From NCBI GenBank assembly GCA_947359465.1, contig OX375878.1, forward strand, positions 76,800,416-76,864,415: DNA of 64,000 nucleotides, read 5' to 3'. The position numbers and the translations under genes are program-made. Below are positions 11,366-23,005 of the stretch, piece by piece (the first letter of the stretch is position 1; every line of letters begins with the position of its first letter). Source of the stretch: Metellina segmentata. Its lineage: Eukaryota > Arthropoda > Arachnida > Araneae > Tetragnathidae. The notes below the pieces were generated by a model. That model had not been told where the DNA came from. It worked only from the letters and a program-made list of their open reading frames with translations, and did not search any database.

Positions 11366-11395
11366 AGATCAGCGGTAGGGTGGGCCAAAAAACAC

Positions 11396-11720
11396 TTTTT
11401 TCCAAAATCGCTATTCTAATAGTGCGGAAAGGATTCTCTCTGGGTTCAATAAACACTGTGTAAAATATTTTTTGGATTGGATAATATCTTCTGCCCTCGC
11501 ATCGCACTTGAATTTTGGAAATTTGGGTAAAAATTGGCACTTTTTAGTCGGCGTAGGAAATAGAATTATTTTTCAATATTGCTCTTCTAATAGTGCGGAA
11601 GAGGTGCTCACTAGGTTCAATAAGAAGAGTGTAAAATATTTTTTGATCGAATAATATCTTTTTTTTCCGCATCGCAATTGAAATTTTGGTATTTTTGAAG
11701 AAAAGTGCACTTTTTCTTGT
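11396..11720 (+). repeat. Two-copy tandem duplication, 171 bp
   Basis: 'ctaatagtgcgga' occurs at about 11415 and again 171 bp later. 'gggttcaataa' / 'aggttcaataa' and 'gtgtaaaatattttttg' recur in the same order. The stretch lies just upstream of the unknown-family ORF relic and might be part of that element's non-coding end. Confidence 0.75.
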
Positions 11721-12789
11721 CTTTTCATCCTGCCTGCAGGAAGTGAAAGGAGGGGAGGGGGGTTCTTAATTCACATTCCTCCGCAGATATATCTGAAGTA
11801 TATTTATATAGATATTCTGAAGTATACAAGCCATCGACATCGAACCGTTTAATATCTCTTACTTATCCTAAGTACAAACAATTGACTCCGTTTGAATCTA
11901 AATTATCACTAATGCGACTTGGCCTCCCTTTAACTGATGTGGTTGCCGACAGGTTTGGAGTCTCGTACCTGGCTGTGGCTGCAATTGCTTTAAATTTTCT
12001 TCACGATCTCGGTCTCATAACTAGCAACAAGTCAGATTTGATGGTTTGACAAAAACACCATGCGAAAGGAAAAGGCTAAAGTTAAAAAGGATTTTAAATT
12101 TTAAGCTTTAAAGGGAAGCTCAGGCATTACCGTTGAAGGGGCTGTATTTCGATGGTCGTAAAGATTCTACATTGACAGAGGAGAAAGTAGATTCTAAAAG
12201 ATATACGAGAAAAGCAAAAGAGGAACATTTCTCTTATTGAAGAATCGGGTTCACGTTACACTACTCATTTGAGTCCATCATTTGATATCGCAAAACAGAT
12301 TTCCGCGACTATTATAGAAACTTTCTCAGCTTCTGGCAATTGGATGTGACGGCACATCTGTTAACAGGGCCGATCCTAGCAGGTGTGCAGCGCGTGCACC
12401 GCACGCGGGCGGCCAAAACAAGGGGCGGCCGCATATAGTTTTATCAATCAAGCAAAATTTTTTAAAACTTATAATAAGTCGAATAAATATGCTGAATTTT
12501 AAATAGTTATTAAAAAATCAAAATAAGTCCCGATTTCCCGATAGCATAGCATAGTTTGAGAAAAATAGAATGTTAGTGCACAGTGTGTTGGTCCATTGTC
12601 TATTAATGTCTACTCTTTACACACATATTTCCTTTGATAGCAAAATTCGTGGCAGAGCCGGCAATACGGCATAGAAAAGGATATCAAATTTTAAATTTCT
12701 ATCTAAAACAATAATCAGGGGGCATATTTTTGTGGTGCGAAATAAAGACTAGTCTGGAAAAAAAATTTTGTTTTTGACGCGGAACAACA

Positions 12790-14610
12790 AAATGTTTACA
12801 ATCGAGAGAAAAAGCGATGGCGTGCCATCATTGAAAGAATAATTGCTGTAGTACAATTTTTAGCAAGTCAAAATTTGGCATTCAGAGGAACTAGTACGAA
12901 GTTGTATCATAGAGATAATGGTAATTTTTTAAAGGAAGTGGAGATGTTGGCCAAATTTGATCCAGTTATTTCAGAACAACTTAATAATGTCAGTCAATAC
13001 AAAGATAACAAAACACGTATTCCACACTACTTAGGGCAACATTTTCAAAATGAAATAATTAATATTTTAGCCGAATCTATTCGTAATGAGGTAACACGCA
13101 ATGTCAAAAAAGCCAAATATTTCACTGTAATTCTCGACTCTACACCAGATATTAGCCACACAGAACAAATAACGTTTGTAATTAGATGTATGAACACTAC
13201 TGATGGTGAAGTAGATATTTTAGAATTTTTTCTATGATTTTTTCCAGTAACTAATAAAACTAGAAAAGGTCTGTGCAATTTTCTATTAGAGAAGCTATTA
13301 CCTAGTCTGCAGCTAGAAGTTAAAGATATACGGGGTAAGGGTTACAACAATGGATCGAACATGAAGGGGGAAAATATAGAGCTTCAGAAACGGATTCAAA
13401 ATATCAGTCCTAGAGCATTATACGTGCCGTGTGCGGCTCATACATTAAATCTCGTCGTTAATGACGCTGCCAGCTCCAGTGGTGAAATTTCTGGGTTTTT
13501 GATATGGTACAAGAGGTATATAATTACTTTTCTGCGTCCCATATCGATGGGATTTACTAAAAAAAACACGTGAAAAGTCTAACTTTAAAACCGTTGAAAC
13601 TAGGTGGGAAAGTTGTATCAATGCTATTAGACCTCTAAAACACGACCTAAAAAAACATTATTACCGCATTAAATGCCTTAATTGAGGATACCACCAGAGA
13701 CACGAAAACAAAAATGGGTGCTGAATCAATAATTAAAAGTCTTGAAACATTAAAATTTTTGTGTTAAATTTTAATTTGTCATGATTTATTATCAAGAGAA
13801 TTGACGTATTTAGTAAAATGCTTAAAAATCCTAATTAAACATCGCGGAATGCATCAAAGGTTTAAATAATCTTAAAAATATTTAATTTCCCAAAGATCTG
13901 ACGATAGTTTTAAAATATTTGTCGATTCAGCAACAACACTTACTAGAGATTTAGGTATTGATCCCGAATTTCCTATCTCGAAGCTCAGGAAGAAGGTCCG
14001 TTTATTTGATTACGAGTGCAGTGATGAACCAGTTTCAAATCTCTTCCAGCAATTCAAGACTGCTTTCTATTTTTCAATTCTTGATCACGCGATATCTTCG
14101 GTAAATGAAAGATTTACCTTATTATCTGAGTGCCATTCAATATTCTGCTTTCTGTATGAGTTTCACAACATTTCTAATGATGATCTCATGAAAGCCTGCA
14201 TGGACTTAGATATTAAGTTACAGGTACATGAGGAAGGAAGTATTGTGAAAGATATAGACGGTATATAACTCTTTAATGAAATAATTTCATTCAAATATAT
14301 TTTTCCAGGTAAAAAACAGCCAATTGAGATATTAGAAATTATAGTCAAAAATGATCTCATTCCCTGTTTTCTAAATTTTGCTCTAGCAATAAGAATTTTT
14401 TTTAACCTTACCTGTTTCTGTGGCTTCAGGTGAAAGAAGTTTCAGTAAATTAAAAATCATTAAAAATTACTTGAGAAAGAATATGACACAAGAAAGGCTT
14501 TCAGATTAGGCCATCATCTCTATTTAATCCGAAATCTCTGAAAAAATTGATTTCACCTAAATTATTGACAAATTTGCTTCTCAGAAAGCCAGAAAAGTTA
14601 TTTTATAGTT
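12790..14610 (+). pseudogene. hAT transposase relic (DUF4371/ZMYM1-like type)
   Basis: The transposase of the surrounding hAT element, broken by stops and shifts. The first part reads EQQNVYNREKKRWRAIIERI and LAFRGTSTKLYHRDNGNFLK (12790-12935). Then comes the DUF4371-like region with FTVILDSTPDISHTEQITFV (13120-13180), whose aspartate in DST is the likely first catalytic residue. YNNGSNMKGENI (13340-13380) is the second catalytic block, and YVPCAAHTLNLVVNDAASS (13420-13475) is the typical C-x-x-H motif. The C-terminal dimerisation motif is VASGERSFSKLKIIKNYLRK (14420-14480). The order and motifs match the hAT subgroup related to ZMYM1 and to the 52 kDa PKR-inhibitor-repressor-like proteins. 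At least six frame breaks show that it is dead. Confidence 0.88.
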
Positions 14611-14812
14611 AATTATTAGGTAGTCTTTGTAGAAGGACTGATTTATATACTTTTCGTCTCACGAGTTTTAATGCTTTAGTACTTTTTTTTTTATTAGATT
14701 GTATTTTCTGAGTAAATACTGTTGTTTTGCATTTTTAATTATAAAATGTCTATTTTTATTTCAAAGGTAATATTTTTGTTTGTTTGTTATTTTTTAAAGT
14801 ATTTTGTCGCTA

Positions 14813-15463
14813 TCTATATATATAATTCTCTTACATGGCACGCAAAAAAGACGTTATTTGTAATCGCGTTTTGGCAACACTGTACGATTGTTTGTTTATC
14901 GCGAAGTCTCGCGCATCGATTGAATTTATAGCGTTATTGGATGAAATTTTATTGAAAAAAAAAAGGAAATTTTAATGAGCTGTTGCAGTTAGTTTATAAT
15001 AGAAATCAAAGAAAGCGGAGGATCTTTTCAGGGCCATTTAAAAAACGGCCCTTTTCAGGGCCAACAATTATAGTTCAACAAGACGCTTGCACTACAACTT
15101 TCGGCAACAAACTCAATGAAAAAGTGTGGGTCGTTTGAGTGCTGGGAAAATGTACACACAAACAACATGCTGGGTATTCAATTTACAAAGCAACGCTCAC
15201 ATTTCGAGTCAAAATTTGCACAAAGTTTTCATTTTAATTCTGATTTTAGAGATACTGTATATATTTTTTCTGTAATACAGCAAATTTAGATTTGAAAAAC
15301 ATTTTTTTGGTAACATATTTTGTAAACAATCCCTTCTGCTAGGACACATGTCTTCATTGAGGCGAGCGAAGCGAGCATAGGTTCGCGCAGCGAACCAATG
15401 AGGATTGCGAAGCAATCCTCTGGGGGTTGGCGAGCGTTAGCGAGTAGGGGGCAGGCCCCCTAG
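14813..15463 (+). mobile_element. Non-autonomous Helitron nested in the hAT
   Basis: The element starts TCTATATATATAATTCTC after an A and ends CCCCCTAG before a T, which are Helitron hallmarks with insertion between A and T and no target duplication. Just before the end is a strong hairpin (GGGGGCAGGCCCCC). Three further small palindromes lie at 15360-15420 ('gcgagcgaagcgagc', 'ggttcgcgcagcgaacc', 'aggattgcgaagcaatcct'). It has no coding capacity. Confidence 0.85.
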
Positions 15464-16465
15464 TTATAACATATTAGCTGGCCAAAAAATAAAGTTTTGC
15501 ATTTCAAATTTTATTTGCATTTATATTAATGTTTTACTTTTTACTCTTATACAGGTAGATGAATTTATAACGTCAACGTTAAGTATTAGTCAAAATATGA
15601 AAAATTCTCTAGGGGGGCGGCACATTAGGTCTTTGCACGCGGGCGGCCGACACCCTAGGATCGGCCCTGTCTGTTAATACCGGATGGAAATCCGGTGTTA
15701 TACGGTGTTTGGAATTGAAACTTGGTAAACTTCTGCAGTGGGCAATATGTCTCCTGCATTTTAAAGAACTAACTCTGAGGCATCTGTTTGAAACGTTGGT
15801 CCAAAATCATATTCTGGTAATATTGGGAAGGCGCTCCTCACATGTGAAACTTTGTCATTGACATTTTTCGAAATTATTGAGTGCGAGTTAATAACAACTG
15901 ATAGACGTGACTTAAGCAAGGATCAAATGTACTTACTAGAAATCTATCAAGCGGTGCGATTGGGTAATTGTTCTGATGAACTGGCTAGACGCAGTCCTGG
16001 TCCATTATCACATTCACGCTGGCTGACAAAAGCGAACAGAGATCTAAGTCTATATGTTAGTTCTCCAGATCCTTCTTTGAAGTTGAAATAAATCGCTGAG
16101 TTGGTTATGAAAGTTTACTCTGCAAACTGGTTTAATATAAAGTCTAAACACTCGCTGAAAGATGGAACTAAGCACGTGTGGAATACTATTTCTAGATCCA
16201 GATTATATCTCCGAAGACCTCAAGGACGTCATTGATGGAGTAATTTGTCGAAATTCGATCTTTGCTTATCCTGAGAATATCTTGTTGTGTATATGTTGAA
16301 GGATGAAAGACCGCACATCAGAGAACTTGCTACATGACGTATAACTAAGTCTAGAGAGTCATCTTCCAATAAAAAGTTAATACGTGTATTTTTCCCACCA
16401 AAAGTGAATTTGAAGCTGCTGACTATACGAAATTGATTGACTGATCATCAATTAATATTACTTCA

Positions 16466-16785
16466 CCAATCCACCTTGCGTGCAATGTGTACCGTAGTTC
16501 CCCACGGCTTCGCAGCTACCAGCACACACTTCTGCTTTCTGAAGTACCTTGTTTTCATAAATAAACGGAACATAAATAATAGTTAATAAATGGTTGTATC
16601 CAGAAACGTCTATTTTGTTTCAAAATATACTTTTTTTACACCAAGTAGGCGAAATAAACACGTTTTCTTCGACAGAATATTTATCGAAAATGGCGCGAAA
16701 TTAGTACTTGCGTCATTTGACGATTATGTGTACATAGTTGGGCTTCGGTGCAGCACGTTGAAAAACCGGATGTGTGCACCGGGCC
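16466..16785 (+). mobile_element. Harbinger-like MITE copy, left end lost
   Basis: The sequence matches 55865-56188 over its length, including 'ctgaagtaccttgttttcat', 'aatggcgcgaaat' and the terminal 'aaaaaccggatgtgtgcac'. Its right end, CCGGGCC followed by TTAA, is preserved; the left terminal repeat is absent. It cuts the 3' end of the unknown-family ORF relic at about 16465. Confidence 0.75.
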
Positions 16786-16814
16786 TTAATCATTCTTTGT
16801 GATAATTTTGGCGG

Positions 16815-17032
16815 CACAGCTACACTCTACGTTCATGAGCGGTGGCAACGAACTTGGCGATTTTTTTGGCTCACTTCTAGTAATTAGTTGCGGTAGATTA
16901 AGGCAACCCATCTGTCTTTATGGTTGAAAGAAAAAGAGTTTGAAATAATTCTTTCCTTGGGGGCTTTAGAAATGCGCCAAAAAAAATTTGCCAAGGCCGT
17001 TGCCACCGCTCATAAACGTAGACTGTAGCTGT
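16815..17032. mobile_element. MITE with about 50-bp inverted repeats (family M1, copy 1)
   Basis: The left arm 'acagctacactctacg', then 'atgagcggtggcaacg', is mirrored by the right arm ending 'cgtagactgtagctgt' followed by TA. The inside shares 'ggcaacccatctgt' with the copy at 29090-29727. The TA at the end suggests a Tc1/mariner-mobilised element, which is an inference. Confidence 0.8.
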
Positions 17033-17299
17033 ACCATTTTGGCAACACGTTTTGTTTTTGAATTGACATAAAAGACATTTATATGCATACTTTAAACTAT
17101 TCTATGCATTTTGGGTAACATTGGCACACTTTAGAATTTTTTTCACATTAAAAATTTGTATTGCGTATCTATACAAAAGGTGGAGAATGTACCCCCAATA
17201 ATTTGACAGGGTGGATGTTTTATGCTTTCACTAATGAAATCAAGATGTATTTTTCCGAAACTCTGACGACGTACTTCAATTGAAGTTGTTGAAATGAAA

Positions 17300-17930
17300 T
17301 TTCTTTTTATTGGAAAACTGGCCACTGTGTGGCCAGCGGCAGTGGGCCAGCACGGTGTTGCCCGTGGCAGTTCTTTTCTAGAGGTCAGGTATGGCCACTG
17401 CTCGCTAACCTCTGATAATTGCTACAAATTCCCATTTGGTTTGTTTTGCAAACAAAATTTCGTAGCATATTGTAATGAATTCCCTGCGAATTCCAATTTG
17501 GTTTGCTTTGTAAACCAAATTGCAAACCAACACCATGGGCAACGCTGTAATGGCCTCGTCATTGTCAAATGCGGCCAAATTCGAATTGCGAAGAGATCCA
17601 ATCGGCGTAACGTCACAATCTCTTTCAAAAATATAAATATTTAAATGAAAATTATTTTTTAAATAAAATCAAATGTAAGGTATCTATCTGGTGTAAAATT
17701 TTCCGCAGATTTCAAATCCGTAACAATTTTCAATTTATCTTCAACTATTCCGATTTTACAAAAAAAAAAGAACTAAACAATGCCAGTCAAAATGTTTTTT
17801 TATTTGTTTGCTTTCCTTCGCTGTTGAAATTTTTGACCGCAGGAAATGGAATGTGTGAGTTCTCGAATTCGAATCAAACGAAGGTCATTCTTCGCAGCGG
17901 CGTCACAATCTCTTGCGAAAATAAAGATGT
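17300..17930 (-). mobile_element. Decayed Helitron-like copy or copies, antisense
   Basis: 'ggtgtaaaattttccgcaga' (about 17690-17710) and 'agaactaaacaatgcc' (17770) match 26985-27080 and, inverted, 7915-7945. 'cacggtgttgcccgtg' near 17350 resembles the 'ggcgttgcccgtg' next to the CTAG end at 26928. The ends are not clean. A run of 'tttggtttg' / 'caaaccaaa' inverted motifs fills 17435-17530. Confidence 0.5.
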
Positions 17931-18567
17931 ATTCTATTAAAAATTATTTATTTTAAGAAAATCATATTTTTAGGTATCGATCTAATGTGAACGGTTTTCG
18001 GTTTTCATGCCTTTGTTTAACAATTTGACAATTTTAAAACGCCTGTGCGGTAGTATTTTCCACAATTGTAATATTTTACTTTCCTGAAACTATACGACAT
18101 CATCTTCTCTCCATTCACCGTAGTTCTTGCAATATGCATGCGCTTGTCTTGTGACCCGACAGGACAGTAAGAAACGCTGTGAAAAATATCCCAGTAACTT
18201 TCCAAACTACAAAAGCACTCACAATAAAAGTAAATATTTTGCTTTTAAAGTGAATGTATGTTCACATAACCTACTGATTTGATTATGAATCCAAAGGTAG
18301 TTCAAATAACGGACTCAAGCTAATTACTAGTTTTTCGTACTCAGGAGAATAAAGTCAAGAAAAATCAAGACTGTTAAATGAGCTTTTACCAAAGTAATAT
18401 TAAAAGTATGCAAAGTTTACCCACCTATATCCACAGAACCTTCGAACAGTACAATATCATCAGGATAAGATTGCCATACACTCAATTCTAAAAAATGACA
18501 AGAGGGAAAAATGAAATGAAGCGCTTTCTATACGTGGATTAGTGCGCGGAATATGGTAAGCACTTAA

Positions 18568-19295
18568 GGGGGTCCGGGACACATTGAAAAAAAATTTTTA
18601 TTAATTAATTTAGAATTTTGAATTTTTTTGTACTGATTACCCATCTAACTAATAAGCGATATCGCAACACAAAATTTTTCCAAAAGTTTAAAAAAAAATT
18701 TTAATTAAAATTTTTTGAAGAAAAGAGGGGTCATTTTAAATTGCTAAAACTCAAAATATTCTTGACCAATTTTGAAAATTCTTGCAGTAAATTATTCACA
18801 AATTTATAAACTTTAATTCTGATTCAGCACTTAAAAAAATATTAATTTAATAAAAAATAAAAAATATTTGAATGAAAATGTTTGAAAATTTTAAGGTACT
18901 TTTTTTTTTAATGTCATATTTTTAAAAGTAAATATTTGTTTCAAATTTGTTGAATCAAAATTAAAGTATAATGTTTGAAAAAGATATATTCCAAATTTCA
19001 ACCCTTAAACTTTATCGGTTTTCGACTTATAGCAATTTGAATACAGGAATTCTTGAAAAAATGTATCATGGAGAAAAACGCATTTAAAGTTTTAAAGACA
19101 GATGTTGTTGCCATGACAACAACTGTCAAGAGTGTTAGATTTTCAAAACAACGCACCACAAAAATTATTATATCTCTAGTTCTAATTAAGATAGAAACAT
19201 GATTTAAACGTCATTTTAAGCAGAAAAACACAGAGAATTTCTTAAAATAATAAAAAAAATTCGAAAATTTGACGATTTTTGTGTTCCGGACCCCC
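18568..19295. mobile_element. TTAA-flanked element (piggyBac- or Kolobok-like), non-autonomous
   Basis: TTAA at 18564-18567 and again at 19296-19299 flank inverted ends that both read GGGGGTCCGG(G/A)ACAC inwards. TTAA duplications are made by piggyBac and Kolobok transposases. The 728-bp inside is A/T-rich and has no coding capacity. Confidence 0.75.
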
Positions 19296-19299
19296 TTAA

Positions 19300-20984
19300 G
19301 AGAAGTAGATAAAGTTTGCAGTATACATGAAGGGAATTTCCACCATTCTATCTTGATACTTTGGCACTTTATAAAAAGGGATATAGGACAGAACACAAGA
19401 GAAATAAGCATTTTTTTCTTATAAACCTTAAAGTATTTGAAAAAGAACAATGTGTGCCGGCACTAATTTCAAAAATTGCTTCGAAGATAACTGTATCGTT
19501 TACTCCTATTCCGATTGAATTACACTGTGTGGAAGGAGCATTGCGTTTAATGATTTTTTTCTCCAGTTTCCATACTTCAATACGTGCGTTTCGTAGGTGC
19601 GATTAGCAATATAAGGCTTCGATTTAATCTGATTTTACTAGCTTAAGGATATATTTTTTCACATAAAAATATTTTAGGAAGGGATCGATCCCTATTGGAC
19701 CTGGATGCGTCCCTGAAGAATTGCAAAGTGTTTGATCGGAACATGATAAACGTCTTTTTCCCCTTTTGTATTAAAAGTTGATAGGTAATATTCTACAAAG
19801 TTGAAAGAAATAATTAAATAAATTTTGAGATTTGTTTACAGAAAAGGATCCTTACGTTTCTGTATCACAAGGAGAGTAGTAGCTTACGGGCAACACTTCT
19901 CTTTCATAAACGATCAACAAATCTAAGTTATGTCCTATGTCTTGATGCGACAGGATATCGCCATGTTTCCTTTCCAGAACCACATTTTATATATTTTTGA
20001 ATAGTACTGTAATTCTCTATGTACTGTATACTTATGACTTGTAAAGGGGTGACTCCGAAGAGTGCCAGCACTGCGACTGATAGTCTATTGTACTGAATAC
20101 TGTATACTTAGCATAGTATAGTAATTCTCTGTGCACTTAGGATAGTACGGCAATCGAGCTCATTGTCAATAAATATAGTTACCATCCACTAAAAATTTCG
20201 ATTTTTTGAGACAATTCAAACAGTTTAAAGTATATTATACTAATTAATTCAAGCTCAATAAACACCCGCTTTATATAAAGATTAGCTTTCAAAGTGTACA
20301 ATCAATAATGGATTTTTTTTTAGTTTTTAGAAATAAGAAATGTATTCTTTCAAATAGTTAGAGAGAGAAATTGTTTTATTTTTCTGTTGTGAGAGACTGA
20401 AAATTTGTAATCCATTCTCAATCTTTGGTGCATTTGAAATTTAAAAGAGAACTAGCAGTGTTATTCGACTTTTCTTACTAAACGACGCTAGATATTCATT
20501 ATAGTAAATAATATACATTTCAAGGAAAATAAAGTATTTTATACACCAGGGAAAGGGAGGGGCGCTAAAGTATCATTAAAACTATCACGATTAGATTATT
20601 TTGCTAACCCATACATAAAAATGCTCCATATCGTTACTCAAAGTTCTAAAAGCTGTAAATAAAAAATTCCTCTTTTTCTTTTATTATTACTATATGTGGC
20701 ATTTTGTGATTTCCACCTGGTGGCAAAATCTCTTATACCATCAGCTGATCCAATAAACTAAGAACAAAACCCAAAGTATACAATTATAGACTCGAATCGT
20801 ACGTGGCCTTGAGCTCTGTCAACTCAACGTCTGTCTGTCTCGGGAAAAAAATGGTTTTTTTTTTGTCTTTACTGAGAAATACAGCTTTTACATGTACGAC
20901 CTTTTGCACTTTGAGCGACGATATCTTATTTATATGGGTTTTTGGATGCAGGATAGCTATATTTTCATGCAAGAAAAATGACTG
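19300..20984. other. No gene recognised
   Basis: A duplicated block 'tagtaattctct' plus 'actgtatactta' recurs at about 20010-20040 and 20095-20130, before 'gtcaataaatatagttacc'. This could be a fragment of a retroelement end, but I cannot support it further. Confidence 0.4.
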
Positions 20985-22248
20985 CTTAAAATTGATAAAA
21001 GATGAGAATCCAGAAATGATTCTTGTGCATTGTGTTATTCATAAGGAAAACTTGGTAGCTAAAAACATCTCGCCTGTTCTAAATGAAGTACTACATTCAG
21101 TAATAAAGTGTATCAATACTATTAAAGCTAATGCCAAATGTGAGTGTCTCTTCAAGCTATTTTGTGAAGATCAAAATGCAGACCATGTGAGGCTTTTACT
21201 TCACACTGAAGTAAGATGGTTCTCTAAAGGGAACTGCTTGAAAAGATTTATGGAAATGTTTGATACGCTTAGTGATTTTTTAAGCGACAAACCTGAAATG
21301 AAGTATCTGTTAACAGTCGGTGGTAAAGCATTTGTGAGTTATTTAGCCGATATCTTTGAAAAACTAAATATATTAAATAAGCAACTTCAAGGAACAAATA
21401 AAACGCTTGTTGATACAAAAGCGAAGATATTTGGTTTCATTACCCTTATTGAGTTATGCAGAAATATATTAACAACAAAAACTTTGAACAGTTTCATTGG
21501 TTTCAAAAATGTGAAGTAAATGATACCGCTTCACTTGTTATTGTCGGTCATCTGAAAATTCTATCGGCTGATTTAAAAGAAAGATTTTCTGATTTAAAAC
21601 AAATTTATTTTCCAACATGGATGATGCAGCCAATGTTAGTGGATTTGTCTGATGTATCAAATATGCAGTATCAAGAAGAACTCGCAGAAATGCAAAATGA
21701 CGAGTCAGTTAAAACTTTATTTAATATAAAAGGAGCGATGGCATGGCTTTGTGAGGAAACAGAAATCAAATACCCAAATTCAACCAAATGTGCAAGAAAA
21801 CTATTGTTACCGTTTCCATCTTCATATTTAGCCGAATGTGGATCTAGTGCTGTAAATGATTTACTGGTAAAAAAAAAGAAATCGTCTGGATATAACACAA
21901 CGGGGAGACTTGAGACTGAAGCTAACCAAATAGGAACCTAACATAAAATATCTGTGCTGCAATCGCAAGAGTCTCACTAAATTAAAATATTAAATTATTA
22001 TAGAAAAATCTTTATTAAAATTATTTCGAATTTGAATTTCAGTTTTTCATTATATGTTTTGAAAATTTATTTACTGTGTTTCGTTAACAATTCCCTAGTG
22101 ATTTCTTCCTAAAACCTATCATTTATGTTTATTATGTGAACAATTCAATTTTTTAATGTTAAAATTTATGTATATGTTGCATAGGGGGGCATAAGAATTT
22201 TAGAAAGGCTTAGGTGGGGCGTGGCACAAAAAAGGTTGGGAAACACTG
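20985..22248 (+). pseudogene. hAT transposase relic (SCAND3/ZBED5/FAM200-like type) with 3' terminal repeat
   Basis: A second, different hAT copy. It reads DENPEMILVHCVIHKENLVA (C-x-x-H motif, about 21003-21062), NADHVRLLLHTEVRWFSKGN (the conserved hAT segment ending in the RW motif, 21176-21235) and then KIFGFITLIELCRN. A frameshift near 21460-21510 follows, after which come KNFEQFHWFQKCEVNDTASL and the C-terminal LLPFPSSYLAECGSSAVNDL dimerisation region (21790-21865). A second shift near 21895 spoils the last residues. This protein type is the one domesticated in mammals as SCAND3, ZBED5 and FAM200. The 5' part with the first catalytic aspartate is missing. The 3' end, 'ggttgggaaacactg' at 22234-22248, is a typical hAT terminal repeat. 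Confidence 0.87.
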
Positions 22249-22249
22249 A

Positions 22250-23005
22250 TCTATTATAAAAGAAACGTTTTCCTTCTTTTTCCGGTTTATTCGCGTTGTG
22301 ATTGGCAGAGAGCGAGTCACGTGACAGCGAGTCTTGTGGTGTATTAATTTGGAGCACACGCACACGATAAACACAATTATATTATTTAATTATTTCATTC
22401 ATACAATTTGAGAGTCCGAGCAAGAAAGTATACAATGTTTTCACACGAACCGGCAAATTCGGTCGCCGTTTCCATAGCAACAGTCGAATATGAAAATCTT
22501 AAAAAATACTACTACAACAAACACGGATCAGTTAAAACATTTAAAAATATGACATTTCCTCTGAATATTAACAATATGTTATGCTAAAATATTTCATTTT
22601 TTATGTGGAAATTAGATGCTTTGTTCTTGACATTTTTTAAAGCATTTTGTTTTTATTTACACTATATTTCCTTGTAATAACCGAGAATTTTTGGAACGTT
22701 TTCTAAAACTAAAGTCCTGGGGTCGGCATATATACGGAACAGCTAATCTCGCAAAAAAAGTAGGCACTTTTCCATTACTCGGGCGTTGCGATAAATATCG
22801 CAATAGTAAGAGAAGTGAACCTTCAATTAATGTCGCACTGGAGGTCCAGGATCAATCCAGCAATGATTCAAATGGGAATGGACTGTGAAGTAATCCCTTC
22901 CTCCTCAACGTTGAAATGTATAGTTCGCGAAGCTAACTAAATATGATTGTGTAGCAATCATCGCGAGTTGATAAGCGATAGCGATCAGGGAGCGTAGCTC
23001 CTTAG
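22250..23005 (+). mobile_element. Non-autonomous Helitron
   Basis: It starts TCTATTATAAAAGAAACG after A (22249) and ends GGGAGCGTAGCTCCTTAG before T (23006). The terminal hairpin ggagc-gta-gctcc lies just before the end, which is CTTAG and not the usual CTAG. Small palindromes such as 'gattgtgtagcaatc' lie upstream, as in the Helitron at 14813-15463. It inserted one base beyond the end of the hAT relic. Confidence 0.75.

Larger units (their letters stand above)
12365..15669 (+). mobile_element. hAT transposon, 3.3 kb, with perfect 8-bp target duplication
   Basis: The ends are perfect 15-bp inverted repeats, CAGGGCCGATCCTAG at 12365 and its complement ending at 15669. Both flanks are TCTGTTAA (12357-12364 and 15670-15677), the 8-bp duplication made by hAT transposases. 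A 14-bp motif GCACGCGGGCGGCC sits near both ends in direct orientation (12401-12414 and 15635-15648) and is a candidate transposase-binding site. The inside holds a dead transposase and a nested Helitron. It is inserted in an older ORF relic whose reading resumes exactly when one TSD copy and the element are removed. Confidence 0.95.
11850..16465 (+). pseudogene. Relic of an unknown, repeat-borne ORF family, split by a hAT element
   Basis: Removing the hAT element (12365-15669) leaves one decayed protein read across several frames. The order is LGLPLTDVVADRFGVSYLAV (about 11915-11975), LYFDGRKDSTLTEEKVDSKR (12140-12200), EEHFSLIEESGSRYTTHLSP, then CDGTS at the break, continuing VNTGWKSGVIRCLELKLGK and LLHFKELTLRHLFE (15670-15800). 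After these come LARRSPGPLSHSRWLTKANR (15985-16045) and KDERPHIREL (16295-16330). I know this protein pattern (CDGT-NTG, then a C-x-x-H-x-x-E-x-x-x-RH block) as a hypothetical protein seen repeatedly in arthropod genomes; that is memory, not a search. The DGT-N and C/H layout resembles the RNase-H-like core of hAT-type transposases, so a transposase origin is plausible. Stops and shifts rule out function. The 3' end is cut by a Harbinger-like MITE. Confidence 0.65.

Noticed and set aside
19980..20190. LTR of a retrotransposon (duplicated block followed by an AATAAA-like sequence)
   Set aside because: No second LTR, primer-binding site, polypurine tract or gag/pol remnant could be found nearby.
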